Below, in pieces: positions 33,134 to 40,764 of a DNA stretch of 40,764 nucleotides (position 1 is the stretch's first letter; each line of letters opens with the position of its first letter). A program made the position numbers and the translations under genes. Where the stretch lies: the NCBI GenBank assembly GCA_019634275.1, contig JAHQVP010000018.1, forward strand, positions 1 to 40,764. Direction: 5' to 3'. The notes below the pieces were generated by a model. The model was not told the DNA's origin and did no database searches. It worked only from the letters and a program-made list of their open reading frames with translations. The stretch comes from Saprospiraceae bacterium. Its GTDB lineage: Bacteria; Bacteroidota; Bacteroidia; Chitinophagales; Saprospiraceae.

Positions 33134-34198
33134 TTGAGCCCATCTGACGAAATACTATTAAAGAAATATGGCGTCCAAGTCAATGCCATCTCGGTAGAGG
33201 ATCTGATCCAACACTATCGAAATATTGGATTCATTTATCCTTCTAAACAAGCAATGCTCCAGCAGCACCTTCCTACCATTATTGCAAACTGGAAAAAGCT
33301 AAGTACTACTCCTGAGGAACTCCTCTGGTTTCAAACAAACCACGACCATCAAACCACTAAGAATTTTGCTTCCGTCACCCTTTGGAAACAAAGCAACCGA
33401 GGCCTTTTTTCTCAACATCTCGTCTCCACAGGTCGAAACCCAGCCCTTTCGCTGCGCACGATGATGGCAGCTCAGTATAAGACAGAAAACGACTTCACTG
33501 CTGAGCAGATGAATTCTAGTCAAAATTGGTTCCGTCCGGAGAATCGCTATGCCGAGAGAATTCTGGGCAGTATGGTTGAACGGCTAGGCGAAGATCGGGC
33601 ATGCAGGATTATTCACCACTATCTGCACCTTCCGGAAGACGTCGTCTCTCCAGTAGTCAAACAAGAATTGTCGGTATCAGAAATCACCGAACCCACCGAT
33701 GCATTTATTGACTTTGTCAGGCAGTGCACACATCCTGTCTTTGTCATTGCGGAAGAGCTTGACCAAAATGATCTAGTCCTGGAAGGCCTAAATGGCATTT
33801 ACGCTGCATATGGACTTTCCCGACATCGGAAAATATTCGTGGTTCATAGACGAGGAGCCATCGTGGCTTGTCTGGTGGCAAATCGAGCTCCCATTGGCAC
33901 TAATTTTAGCCTATTGGGCAACCGCTGCTATTTGTTGATGGACGGTGCATTAAGCATGGACCTTCGTGAGGATATCGTGCGCACCGCCGTGCCGCACATC
34001 AGCGAGGCTTACGCTTCCTTCACCATGAATTTTGTACCCATGATCACAGATGAAGTGACAGCCGAAGCGCTTCTCCGTCTAGGAGCCCGCTTTTACTGCC
34101 GCTACACCCAGTCCATATGGCTGCGATCTGGCTTTTCGCCATGGCACGATCACATCGGATCCTTTCTTGATCGCATTGCGAGTCGATTCCCCACCTAG
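33134..34198 (+). CDS. Unrecognised protein, possibly with a GNAT-like C-terminal half
   Basis: The 354-aa frame begins with TTG at 33134 (SPSDEILLKKYGVQVNAIS follows); there is no ATG before residue 42. No signal peptide or membrane helix is seen. The segment from about 230 on (KIFVVHRRGAIVACLVAN, YLLMDGALSMD, LLRLGARFYCRYTQSIWLR) has the strand-helix rhythm and the late 'LLRLGAR' turn of acyltransferases of the GNAT superfamily. I cannot identify an acetyl-CoA motif, so this is a weak guess. It lies 19 bases after the enolase-superfamily gene and is probably in its operon. Confidence 0.6.
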   Translation: MSPSDEILLKKYGVQVNAISVEDLIQHYRNIGFIYPSKQAMLQQHLPTIIANWKKLSTTPEELLWFQTNHDHQTTKNFASVTLWKQSNRGLFSQHLVSTGRNPALSLRTMMAAQYKTENDFTAEQMNSSQNWFRPENRYAERILGSMVERLGEDRACRIIHHYLHLPEDVVSPVVKQELSVSEITEPTDAFIDFVRQCTHPVFVIAEELDQNDLVLEGLNGIYAAYGLSRHRKIFVVHRRGAIVACLVANRAPIGTNFSLLGNRCYLLMDGALSMDLREDIVRTAVPHISEAYASFTMNFVPMITDEVTAEALLRLGARFYCRYTQSIWLRSGFSPWHDHIGSFLDRIASRFPT

Positions 34199-34203
34199 GG
34201 GAT

Positions 34204-37200
34204 TCAAATGGAATCTTTTTCTCCTTCCTCTTGCTGGGTCAGATATTCTACCAAATCAACCAATTCTTCCTGGCTCATCATCTGATGCAAGCCTTGTGTC
34301 ATCAGGGAGTGAGTCATGGGGACGACCTGCTTGAGTTCGGTTCTGGAAAATGATCTAGTCTCTCCTACCTGCAGTCGAAGCAGGAGCTCATCCTCTGTTT
34401 CACTTTCGACGTATCCTTGGTAATGCTCGCCGGCAACGGTCTCCAATTGCATTCCTTCATATCCAAAATTGATGGCGGCACTGGGAAAAATGATGGCCTG
34501 ATACAATCCGCGCTTACTCAATTTTGCGCCCACCCCACTCAGGTCAGGGCCAAAACGAAGGCCGATCCCTTTGATCTGGTGACAATTGCTGCAATGCTGC
34601 TGAAATACGCTGGCACCCACCTTTGCATCACCCGTTTTGCGTGAGAGTCCAACAACATCTGGGGATTCTGCAAAGGCACTGCGGTCGAGGGCAGCCAGGA
34701 TCTTTGGTGCCTTATTCCGAAGATCAGAATTCCATGAATTCATCAACTTGACGGCAGCCGACAACTTAAGATCATCTGAAATTTTGTCTTTCGTGATCAG
34801 CTCGTCCAGTAGATGTTGCCCATCCCAACTATTGCCCAGGGCAGAAATAATGCTTTTCTGAGTAGCAAGATCCAAGTCGTTGCGCGACAGCTCTTGTGCC
34901 AAAAATGCGATCACGCTGGATGTGCCATTGCCTCCTAAGAGGGCAATGATGTCGTGATATTCCTCCATGGAAGACTCTGTAAGTCGCAATTTGAGCCAGG
35001 CCTCCTGACCCAATGCAATCAACGCATTCGCAGAACTGGCTTGAACACTTCGGTCCGGATGGGATTGCATATTGCTCCACAGCGTGGTGCGTTCATCCAC
35101 CAAATTGAGCTCGGTAACAGCAGAAAACCACTCGGGGGTGTTAACCAGTTTAGGAAGATGTTTGATCAATTGGGATTTTAGGTTCGGGTTGGAAGCCAAT
35201 GCATTTTGATTGATCAACAATAAAATGTCTTGCGCTGCCTCTTCTTTATGGTGTCGTAACAATTCCGAATAGAGGTTCAAGGGGGTAGTGCCAGGCTTAA
35301 AATGCAACGCCCTGAGGTATCGTCGCTTTTCTCCATAGGCAATCTTGGAGTCTTCTAAGATTCGATAGATGTAATCTCTGGACAGGGTGCTTCGGATTCG
35401 CCAGATGAGGTCATTCTGGGCATCTTGGTTTCTTACCTCCGACCTAATCCAGCGCTCGAAGTATATGTCCGGACATGCATCTGTGGCCAGTCCCAATATC
35501 TCTAATTCCCAACGATCGTGGCCCTCATAATATGAGGCCAGTCGAGTCCAAAGAGAGACGGCTGATTCGGAGCAATCATGCTGCAGGCTGAGCGCTATTT
35601 CCCTTCTGATCGCAGCAGATTCGAGGGCTAACTCTTGCTCTTGAAGAAATGCTGATATGTCTGATCTGCGGTGATAACGCGCCATTCGTATTCCCGTCAA
35701 TTGAATTTGCACATCCGCATCCGAGAGTGCTCGAGAAATGGCACTCGCGGTATGTCCGTCAAATCGAGCCAACAGCCACAGCGCTCTAGCCTTGCTGCGA
35801 CTGTCACCCTTCTCAATCACATGATTCAACTCCTGTACGGCTTGATCCCCTAAATCCAGCAATCTATGCCAAGCCAGGTACCGAGTAGACATATTAGGCG
35901 ATGACAATGCAGCAGCTGCTCCTGCAGCCGTGCTGAAGTCTGCTTCTTGAAAAACATACTTGTCCGCATTGGGGGCGATACGATAGATCCTACCTTGTCG
36001 AACATCATCCATACCATTGCCTCCCACCACTGCATCATACCAATCCGATACAAAGAGAGAGCCGTCTGGTGCTATGCAGACATCGGAAGGCCTAAACCAC
36101 TTATCCTTGCTCCGAAGGATGTTCTTAATCGTGGCTGTGTAGCCGGCGCCTTCCTCTTGTAGTAAATATGCCCGCACGACCTGATGCCCAGGTTCGCCAT
36201 GAATGACCTGTCCATGCAATAGAGGAGGCAATAGATTTCCTTCATAGAAGGTGATTCCGGTGGGGGATCCCGATCCGGTCTGCAAGGTATTTGGAATTAC
36301 TCCAGGATCATTGAGGTGCCAGTGTCGTTTCGGAATCTCCTCATGCATGTTGACCCTTCGTGCACGCCATCCTGCACCCGTGACTTGATCCCTATATCCA
36401 TAGTTGCCGCCCTCAATGATGTAGTTGATCCGGACACCCTCGTTGCCATCGTCGTCATTGTCTGACTGGATCAGATTACCAAATGCATCCACCGCCACCT
36501 CATAGATGTTACGAAAATTATTCCCCAGCACCTCGACATCCGACCCATCCTCTTCGCAACGGAAGGTAAGACCTTGACGAAAAGGAGTTCCACTGGTTTC
36601 TATTGGACGACCATAAATGTCATTGATGATGTTGCCTTCTGAGTCTCCAAGTCTTTTGCCCGCATTTCCAAAATTGAAGTAGAGCCGACCGTCAGGGCCA
36701 AAAGTAAAGGCATGCACTCCGTGATCATCATCCATTCCGCTCAACCCAGAAAACAGCACTTCTTTTCGATCCGCTCTGTCGTCACCATTGTCGTCGTAAA
36801 AAACAAAAACATGAGGACTGGCGCTGACAACGACCTTGTTGCCCAGTACGGCAATTCCTAGAGCAGCATTGATCTCCTCCCCTTGATAAAACACGGTAGA
36901 TTTATCTGCTTTGCCGTCTCCATCCATATCCTCCAAGATGAGAATCCGATCCCCTTCTGGTCTGGCTTTGTGCGATTGATTAAACTTCAACCGATAATTT
37001 CGGGCCTCGCAAATCCATATACGCCCCTTATGATCAATGTCCATGTTGGTGGGGTTGATCATCATCGGTTCACTTGCGAATAACTCCACTTCTAAGCCAT
37101 CCATAACCTCCATACTCGCCAAGGCGTGCCTTAACTCGTGGCGATCCCGTTCACCAATTTCATCATAGTCAATGGGCGTGGTCGTAGGAGCGTTGCATTC

Positions 37201-37251
37201 GGCCAACATCAATCCCAGTAGTAAGAAGGAAAAATATCGTTTGCACATCAT
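34204..37251 (-). CDS. PVC-type heme-binding lipoprotein with beta-propeller and cytochrome c domain
   Basis: The 1,015-aa protein has a lipoprotein signal ending LAEC (Cys19). An N-terminal propeller resembling a sugar dehydrogenase follows (GLEVELFASEP, DIDHKGRIWICEARNY, DMDGDGKADKSTVF, VLGNNFRNIYEVAVD). Next is a helical-repeat middle of HEAT type and a C-terminal cytochrome c with CSNCH (Cys887, Cys890, His891). This architecture is common in Planctomycetes and Bacteroidota. It probably oxidises a sugar or polyol in the periplasm; the substrate is unknown. It starts 23 bases after the DUF429 gene, but I see no functional link to the DNA-repair genes. Confidence 0.88.
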   Translation of the reverse strand: MMCKRYFSFLLLGLMLAECNAPTTTPIDYDEIGERDRHELRHALASMEVMDGLEVELFASEPMMINPTNMDIDHKGRIWICEARNYRLKFNQSHKARPEGDRILILEDMDGDGKADKSTVFYQGEEINAALGIAVLGNKVVVSASPHVFVFYDDNGDDRADRKEVLFSGLSGMDDDHGVHAFTFGPDGRLYFNFGNAGKRLGDSEGNIINDIYGRPIETSGTPFRQGLTFRCEEDGSDVEVLGNNFRNIYEVAVDAFGNLIQSDNDDDGNEGVRINYIIEGGNYGYRDQVTGAGWRARRVNMHEEIPKRHWHLNDPGVIPNTLQTGSGSPTGITFYEGNLLPPLLHGQVIHGEPGHQVVRAYLLQEEGAGYTATIKNILRSKDKWFRPSDVCIAPDGSLFVSDWYDAVVGGNGMDDVRQGRIYRIAPNADKYVFQEADFSTAAGAAAALSSPNMSTRYLAWHRLLDLGDQAVQELNHVIEKGDSRSKARALWLLARFDGHTASAISRALSDADVQIQLTGIRMARYHRRSDISAFLQEQELALESAAIRREIALSLQHDCSESAVSLWTRLASYYEGHDRWELEILGLATDACPDIYFERWIRSEVRNQDAQNDLIWRIRSTLSRDYIYRILEDSKIAYGEKRRYLRALHFKPGTTPLNLYSELLRHHKEEAAQDILLLINQNALASNPNLKSQLIKHLPKLVNTPEWFSAVTELNLVDERTTLWSNMQSHPDRSVQASSANALIALGQEAWLKLRLTESSMEEYHDIIALLGGNGTSSVIAFLAQELSRNDLDLATQKSIISALGNSWDGQHLLDELITKDKISDDLKLSAAVKLMNSWNSDLRNKAPKILAALDRSAFAESPDVVGLSRKTGDAKVGASVFQQHCSNCHQIKGIGLRFGPDLSGVGAKLSKRGLYQAIIFPSAAINFGYEGMQLETVAGEHYQGYVESETEDELLLRLQVGETRSFSRTELKQVVPMTHSLMTQGLHQMMSQEELVDLVEYLTQQEEGEKDSI

Positions 37252-37274
37252 GCTCTAATTTACAGATTGGGTAC

Positions 37275-37841
37275 TCAAACCACAATCTGTCCTTCATCGG
37301 CGTGGCCAAACGTCTGGGAAGTGCCCTGCGCAAAACGCCATGTTGAGAGCCAAGCCAAGACTGCATCGAATTGGTGCCAATTTTTCAGAGATCCCTCCAC
37401 CTTGAGTGGCAATACCTCACCACAAAATTGCATGGCCGACGCTAAGTCCTTCTTATACCACTCTTGCTGAGGATGGAGCTCCCGAAGCATGGCTTTTGGG
37501 TATACTTCTATGCATTGAATACCTTGACTTCTGATCTCCGCTGACAGTTTCATGGCTCTGGCTGTAAGCCCTCCAAGGAACATAGGGGACATGGCGCTCA
37601 ATTCACGATCACATGCGCGATAGAAGTAGTCCGAGCCCTGCTCCTTGTATGCCAGCGGCAGCGAAAGAGGAGCGTCAATCCCGATCAACCCCGGACCTTC
37701 TGAGCTCAGACAGGTCCTTACAAAAGCATCGGCATCCCTCTTTTTCTCACTCTGTTTAAGAAAAAGGCGATTGTCCCGATTGAAGCAGAATACGGTCGTT
37801 CCCGCTAATTTGCTCCCATAATCGATTCCGGCCAATGTCAT
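37275..37841 (-). CDS. DUF429 protein (RNase H-like fold)
   Basis: The 188-aa protein has the DUF429 pattern: MTLAGIDYGSKLAGTTV, LIGIDAPLSLP, a mid-region with YRACDRELSAM...GGLTARAM, IEVYPKAMLRE and FDAVLAWLSTW. Conserved acids (Asp7, the Asp in GIDAP and the late Asp in FDAV) fit a ribonuclease H-like nuclease or Holliday-junction-resolvase fold, and a nuclease role has been predicted for the family. Its ATG overlaps the ligase stop by four bases (ATGA), so it is translated from the same message as the repair exonuclease and ligase. Confidence 0.82.
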   Translation of the reverse strand: MTLAGIDYGSKLAGTTVFCFNRDNRLFLKQSEKKRDADAFVRTCLSSEGPGLIGIDAPLSLPLAYKEQGSDYFYRACDRELSAMSPMFLGGLTARAMKLSAEIRSQGIQCIEVYPKAMLRELHPQQEWYKKDLASAMQFCGEVLPLKVEGSLKNWHQFDAVLAWLSTWRFAQGTSQTFGHADEGQIVV

Positions 37842-39427
37842 CCGTAGAGTGCTAAGATGGCATTTAGATCTTCAAGGGTGTTGGCTTCCTTAGGATGCTT
37901 ATCTTTTCGCCATCGAGACATGCGCGGAAAACGAAGTGCAACCCCTGACTTGTGGCGCTTGCTGGCCTGGATTCCTTCAAATGCGATTTCAAAAACTAGG
38001 TGTGGTTTGACCGATCTTACCGGGCCGAATCGATCCAGCGTATTGCGACGAACAAAGGTGGTAATCTCTTGAAACTCGGCATCCGTCAGGCCGGAGTAAG
38101 CCTTAGCAAAAGGAACCAATTGATCCCCGGACCAAACGGCAAAAGTATAGTCCGTGAAAAGATTGGCTCTTCTTCCGTGACCCTGCTGTGCATAGATCAT
38201 AACGGCGTCAATCACCAGGGGATCAATTTTCCACTTCCACCAAGCGCCTCGTTTTCTGCCTACCAGATAAGGTGAATCTTTGCGCTTAAGCATGATCCCC
38301 TCACTCGCATGTTCTCTCGAGTTTTCTCGTTCTTGAGTCAGGACACCCCAGTTTCCAAAGGGCACCAACTCCGAAATCAACAAGGAAGGCACGTTTGCCT
38401 TCTTGACGATGTCCTCCAGTAAGCTCCGTCTCTCTGATAGTGGCTTGGCGCGTATGTCCGCTCCTCCGTACTCGAGCAAATCGTAGGCGACGAGGACTAC
38501 CGGCACCTTCTCAAGTATTGTCTTGGTAACCTTTTTGCGACCAATCCGGGTCTGCAGGTGCTGAAATGTCATTGGTCTCCCCTCTTTATATGGGAGCAGT
38601 TCGCCATCAACAACCACGCCATCTGGCAATGTCTCGGCCATCGCGTGCAACTCAGGAAATCGGTCCGTCATGAGTTCTTCTCCCCGCGACCAGATAAATA
38701 GAGATCCAGCTCTCTTGATTACCTGGCCCCGAATACCATCCCATTTGCGCTCTGCTTGCCAATCACCAGGAGGGTCAAGTGATTCGAGAGAAGCATCAAG
38801 AGCATACGCCAGATAGAATGGATAAGGCTTGGAAAGTGCATCTGCCGGATTTTCGCTGAGGATCAGCTCCTCGAAGGTAGTCGATTGGGGAGACCAATCA
38901 CCCATAAGCCGATGAGCAAGTATGGACTCGTCGATTTCGGTGGCCTTGGCAAGCGCACGGGTCATCAGTTTTTGGGAGACCCCTAACCGGAAACCTCCCG
39001 TAATCAACTTATTAAAAACAAATCGTTCGCGATGGTTGAGGCTGGTCCAGGCATGGCAGATCTCTTCTTTTTTGACCACATCTTCCTTTTCCCTCCAAGA
39101 CTGAATCAGTGCTAACCAATCCGCCAGGGAAGTGTCAGATTCCCGAGATGGTTTGGGAAGAACCAATGCAATGGTCTCGGCCAGGTCACCCACTACATGA
39201 TAGGATTCCTCAAATAGCCAAAGGGGGACTTCTGCCAACTCAGCGGCCCATTCTCGCATCAAGCTGGTTTTGATCGTGCGCCTTGGCCTCCGGTGACTAA
39301 GCAGTGCAATGGTCCAGAGCTTATCGCGATCGGGTGCCGTCATGAAATAGGTGGCCAGCGCGCTTACTTTTGCATTGGTTTTAGTGGTCTCATCCAGTGC
39401 CTGCACCAAGGCTGCAAATCGCTTCAT
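37838..39427 (-). CDS. ATP-dependent DNA ligase
   Basis: The 529-aa ligase has an N-terminal DNA-binding domain, the nucleotidyltransferase motif I around Lys228 (AERKWDGIRG), motif III (PVVLVAYDLLEY), motif IV (SEGIMLKRKDSPY) and motif V (AWWKWKIDP), then an OB-fold end. Lys228 should accept AMP from ATP. It belongs to the group encoded with an MBL-fold exonuclease and a helicase in an alpha-proteobacterial and Bacteroidota repair set. The helicase (Lhr-like) and the PdeM-type phosphoesterase of that set are not here. It overlaps both neighbours by four bases. Confidence 0.92.
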   Translation of the reverse strand: MKRFAALVQALDETTKTNAKVSALATYFMTAPDRDKLWTIALLSHRRPRRTIKTSLMREWAAELAEVPLWLFEESYHVVGDLAETIALVLPKPSRESDTSLADWLALIQSWREKEDVVKKEEICHAWTSLNHRERFVFNKLITGGFRLGVSQKLMTRALAKATEIDESILAHRLMGDWSPQSTTFEELILSENPADALSKPYPFYLAYALDASLESLDPPGDWQAERKWDGIRGQVIKRAGSLFIWSRGEELMTDRFPELHAMAETLPDGVVVDGELLPYKEGRPMTFQHLQTRIGRKKVTKTILEKVPVVLVAYDLLEYGGADIRAKPLSERRSLLEDIVKKANVPSLLISELVPFGNWGVLTQERENSREHASEGIMLKRKDSPYLVGRKRGAWWKWKIDPLVIDAVMIYAQQGHGRRANLFTDYTFAVWSGDQLVPFAKAYSGLTDAEFQEITTFVRRNTLDRFGPVRSVKPHLVFEIAFEGIQASKRHKSGVALRFPRMSRWRKDKHPKEANTLEDLNAILALYG

Positions 39428-40437
39428 GAGGACACCAATTGATCTGAGGCTTCATTGCCATCGTTGCTGAATTGTGTTTCTACGACTCCTGCGTTTATTC
39501 CCTTGCTCTTTAACCAGCGAGCAAAGACATGCGTGTAACCATGGGTGACATAGACGTTTTCTGCCCCGGTAGCTTGAATGGCTAGATTCAGGCCATCCCA
39601 GTCTGCATGATCAGACAAGACAAATCCTCTGTCCAGACTACCCCTTCTCCTAGTCCCGCGCAGCTGCATCCATCCAGAAGCGCTGGCTATGGAGACCTTC
39701 TTAAAACGTCGCATCCATGCTGTACCTGTTGCTCCAGGGGGTGTGAGCACCAGTGCAAGGGGCAAATCTGCTTTTCTCACGTCATCCGTCAATTGCCTAG
39801 TTGCTGGAAGACTTAGACCAGAACGACGAATCACCTGGGTCATTTCTTCAATTGCACCATGGGTAAAGATGGGGCCGATGTCTGTATCAAGACCCGCAAG
39901 GAGTCGCTGGGCCTTTCCTAACGAGTATGCCGTGAGGACACTGGTCACTCCGTTTTCCTGGTTTTCACGCCACCAGGCATTGATCTCACTTAATACTTGC
40001 TTCTGGGGCAGCCAATTGTAGACGGGCAGTCCGAAGGTGCACTCTGATATGAAGGTGTGGCAAGGGACGGGCTCAAAAGCTCCACTGATGCCATCGTCTT
40101 CAACCTTATAGTCTCCCGAAATCACCCAAACCTCTCCCTTGTGTTCGATGCGTACCTGGGCCGACCCTACAATATGCCCAGCCGGTATCAAAGAAAACTT
40201 CACGCCGCGTACGGAAAACGTATCGCCGTAGTCATAGGAGTTCAATTTGATCTTTCCTAATCGATGACGTATGATGGGTTCCGATAAGGCACTACAAACA
40301 TAACTGCCATGACCCCAGCGCGAGTGGTCTGCATGACCATGGGTAATGATGGCACGCTCGACTTTTCGCCAAGGATCAATGTAGACGTCTGCAGCCGGGA
40401 CATAGAACCCCTCCGGCCTAAACTGCACCAATGCCAT
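39424..40437 (-). CDS. Ligase-associated MBL-fold DNA exonuclease (SNM1/Pso2-like)
   Basis: The 337-aa protein from the ATG at 40437 has the metallo-beta-lactamase motif HGHADH (33-38), AGHIVGSAQV, SGDYKVEDDG and the late YVTHGYTHVF of the beta-CASP/SNM1 group. It is expected to trim DNA ends during repair, including crosslink repair. The 45 extra codons of the longer frame run over the divergent thiL promoter and are rejected; a perfect -7 element lies 4 bases upstream of the chosen start. The stop overlaps the ligase start (ATGA). Confidence 0.9.
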   Translation of the reverse strand: MALVQFRPEGFYVPAADVYIDPWRKVERAIITHGHADHSRWGHGSYVCSALSEPIIRHRLGKIKLNSYDYGDTFSVRGVKFSLIPAGHIVGSAQVRIEHKGEVWVISGDYKVEDDGISGAFEPVPCHTFISECTFGLPVYNWLPQKQVLSEINAWWRENQENGVTSVLTAYSLGKAQRLLAGLDTDIGPIFTHGAIEEMTQVIRRSGLSLPATRQLTDDVRKADLPLALVLTPPGATGTAWMRRFKKVSIASASGWMQLRGTRRRGSLDRGFVLSDHADWDGLNLAIQATGAENVYVTHGYTHVFARWLKSKGINAGVVETQFSNDGNEASDQLVSS

Positions 40438-40441
40438 GGTA

Positions 40442-40449
40442 CAAAGGTA
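40442..40449 (-). promoter_or_regulatory. -7 promoter element of the exonuclease/ligase operon (TACCTTTG)
   Basis: On the minus strand this is TACCTTTG, an exact consensus match four bases before the ATG at 40437. The message would be nearly leaderless. Confidence 0.65.
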
Positions 40450-40476
40450 GCCTTCTGCAGAAGTCTGCATTGCCGT

Positions 40477-40484
40477 TATCTTTG
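40477..40484 (+). promoter_or_regulatory. thiL -7 promoter element (TATCTTTG)
   Basis: An exact TAnnTTTG match, 17 bases before the ATG at 40502. It lies 27 bases from the divergent exonuclease -7 element, so the two promoters share upstream DNA and may compete for polymerase. Confidence 0.65.
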
Positions 40485-40501
40485 CCCCAGGATAGAACAC
40501 T

Positions 40502-40764
40502 ATGGCAGAAGAAAAGGAAAGGCGCGAAATCAGCGAACTGGGAGAATTTGGATTGATCAAGCATTTGACCAAAGAGATTCATTCGAAACAAGCCACTACC
40601 TTAAAAGGCATTGGCGATGACGCTGCTGTCTTGCATGCAGGTGATCAGGTGATGCTCCTCAGTACGGACCTGCTCATTGAGGGGACCCACTTTGATCTTA
40701 TGTATAGCCCGCTTAAACACCTTGGCTACAAGTCTATTGTGGTCAACCTATCTGACATCTATGC
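40502..40764 (+). CDS. thiL: Thiamine-phosphate kinase, N-terminal part (cut by window edge)
   Basis: ThiL phosphorylates thiamine monophosphate to thiamine diphosphate using ATP. The visible 87 codons read MAEEKERREISELGEFGLIK, then KGIGDDAAVL, LLSTDLLIEGTHFDL, LKHLGYKSIVVNLSDIYA. GIGDDAAV and STDLLIEGTHFD are the ATP/Mg and substrate-binding N-terminal blocks of the family. The start is set by the ATG and the promoter just upstream. The gene continues past the right edge. Confidence 0.9.
   Translation, partial: MAEEKERREISELGEFGLIKHLTKEIHSKQATTLKGIGDDAAVLHAGDQVMLLSTDLLIEGTHFDLMYSPLKHLGYKSIVVNLSDIY

Noticed and set aside
34201-34220. Terminator hairpin between the convergent genes at 34198 and 34204 (GATTC-AAATG-GAATC-TTTTT)
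   Set aside because: The stem is only five A/T-rich pairs and overlaps the coding end of the cytochrome gene; too weak to list.
1-40764. CRISPR arrays, tRNA, rRNA, prophage or transposase genes
   Set aside because: I looked for regular repeat-spacer patterns, cloverleaf features and typical mobile-element proteins on both strands and found none I could support.

Overview
The window looks like chromosomal DNA of a Bacteroidota bacterium, possibly Saprospiria-like. The evidence is perfect TAnnTTTG-type -7 elements a few bases before several start codons, a UpxY-type NusG paralogue in a polysaccharide locus, a four-helix-bundle (23S rRNA intervening-sequence type) gene, an ECF sigma/anti-sigma/outer-membrane-protein set, a gluconate dehydrogenase subunit 3/GMC pair, and a ligase-associated exonuclease/ATP-dependent ligase pair. 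Base composition is near even by eye. I saw no rRNA, tRNA, CRISPR array, transposase or phage gene.

Region 1 (about 1-11,020, all on the minus strand) is a surface-polysaccharide locus read right to left. It starts with a winged-helix/nucleotidyltransferase-like regulator with a palindrome at its promoter. Then come a UDP-GlcNAc 6-dehydrogenase (WbpA-like), a UpxY antiterminator, a four-helix-bundle gene between inverted repeats, UDP-glucose dehydrogenase, a DUF2061 membrane protein, a decayed three-gene set of small proteins, UDP-glucuronate 4-epimerase and a WlbA-like 3-dehydrogenase. The last two sugar enzymes imply UDP-GlcA to UDP-GalA and UDP-GlcNAcA to its 3-keto form. The locus then runs, with overlapping genes, into an unexpected trio: a short fumarate-reductase-like flavoprotein, an argininosuccinate-lyase-like enzyme with altered active-site motifs, and phosphosulfolactate synthase (ComA). 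This trio is the best candidate for an undescribed pathway, perhaps a sulfonate or dicarboxylate building block for the glycan or for sulfonolipids.

Region 2 (11,038-21,650) holds metH (minus), then a conserved 476-aa protein of unknown function with a VanY-type lipoprotein, then a redoxin with a cupin (plus) that ends at a clear terminator. Convergent to these are an ECF sigma factor, a membrane anti-sigma-like protein and a beta-barrel protein, followed by a YpdA-type reductase.

Region 3 (21,763-34,200) holds a three-part outer-membrane protein (metallophosphatase, kinase-like region, BamA-like barrel) on the minus strand. On the plus strand are mostly exported catabolic enzymes: an M20 amidohydrolase, a metal-dependent amidohydrolase, GMC oxidoreductase plus subunit 3, an SGNH hydrolase, an enolase-superfamily enzyme and an unrecognised protein.

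Region 4 (34,204-40,764) is a minus-strand run of MBL-fold exonuclease, ATP-dependent DNA ligase and DUF429 protein, with four-base ATGA overlaps, followed by a PVC-type cytochrome c lipoprotein. A divergent thiL begins at the right edge. The two divergent promoters at 40,442-40,484 both match the Bacteroidota -7 consensus exactly.
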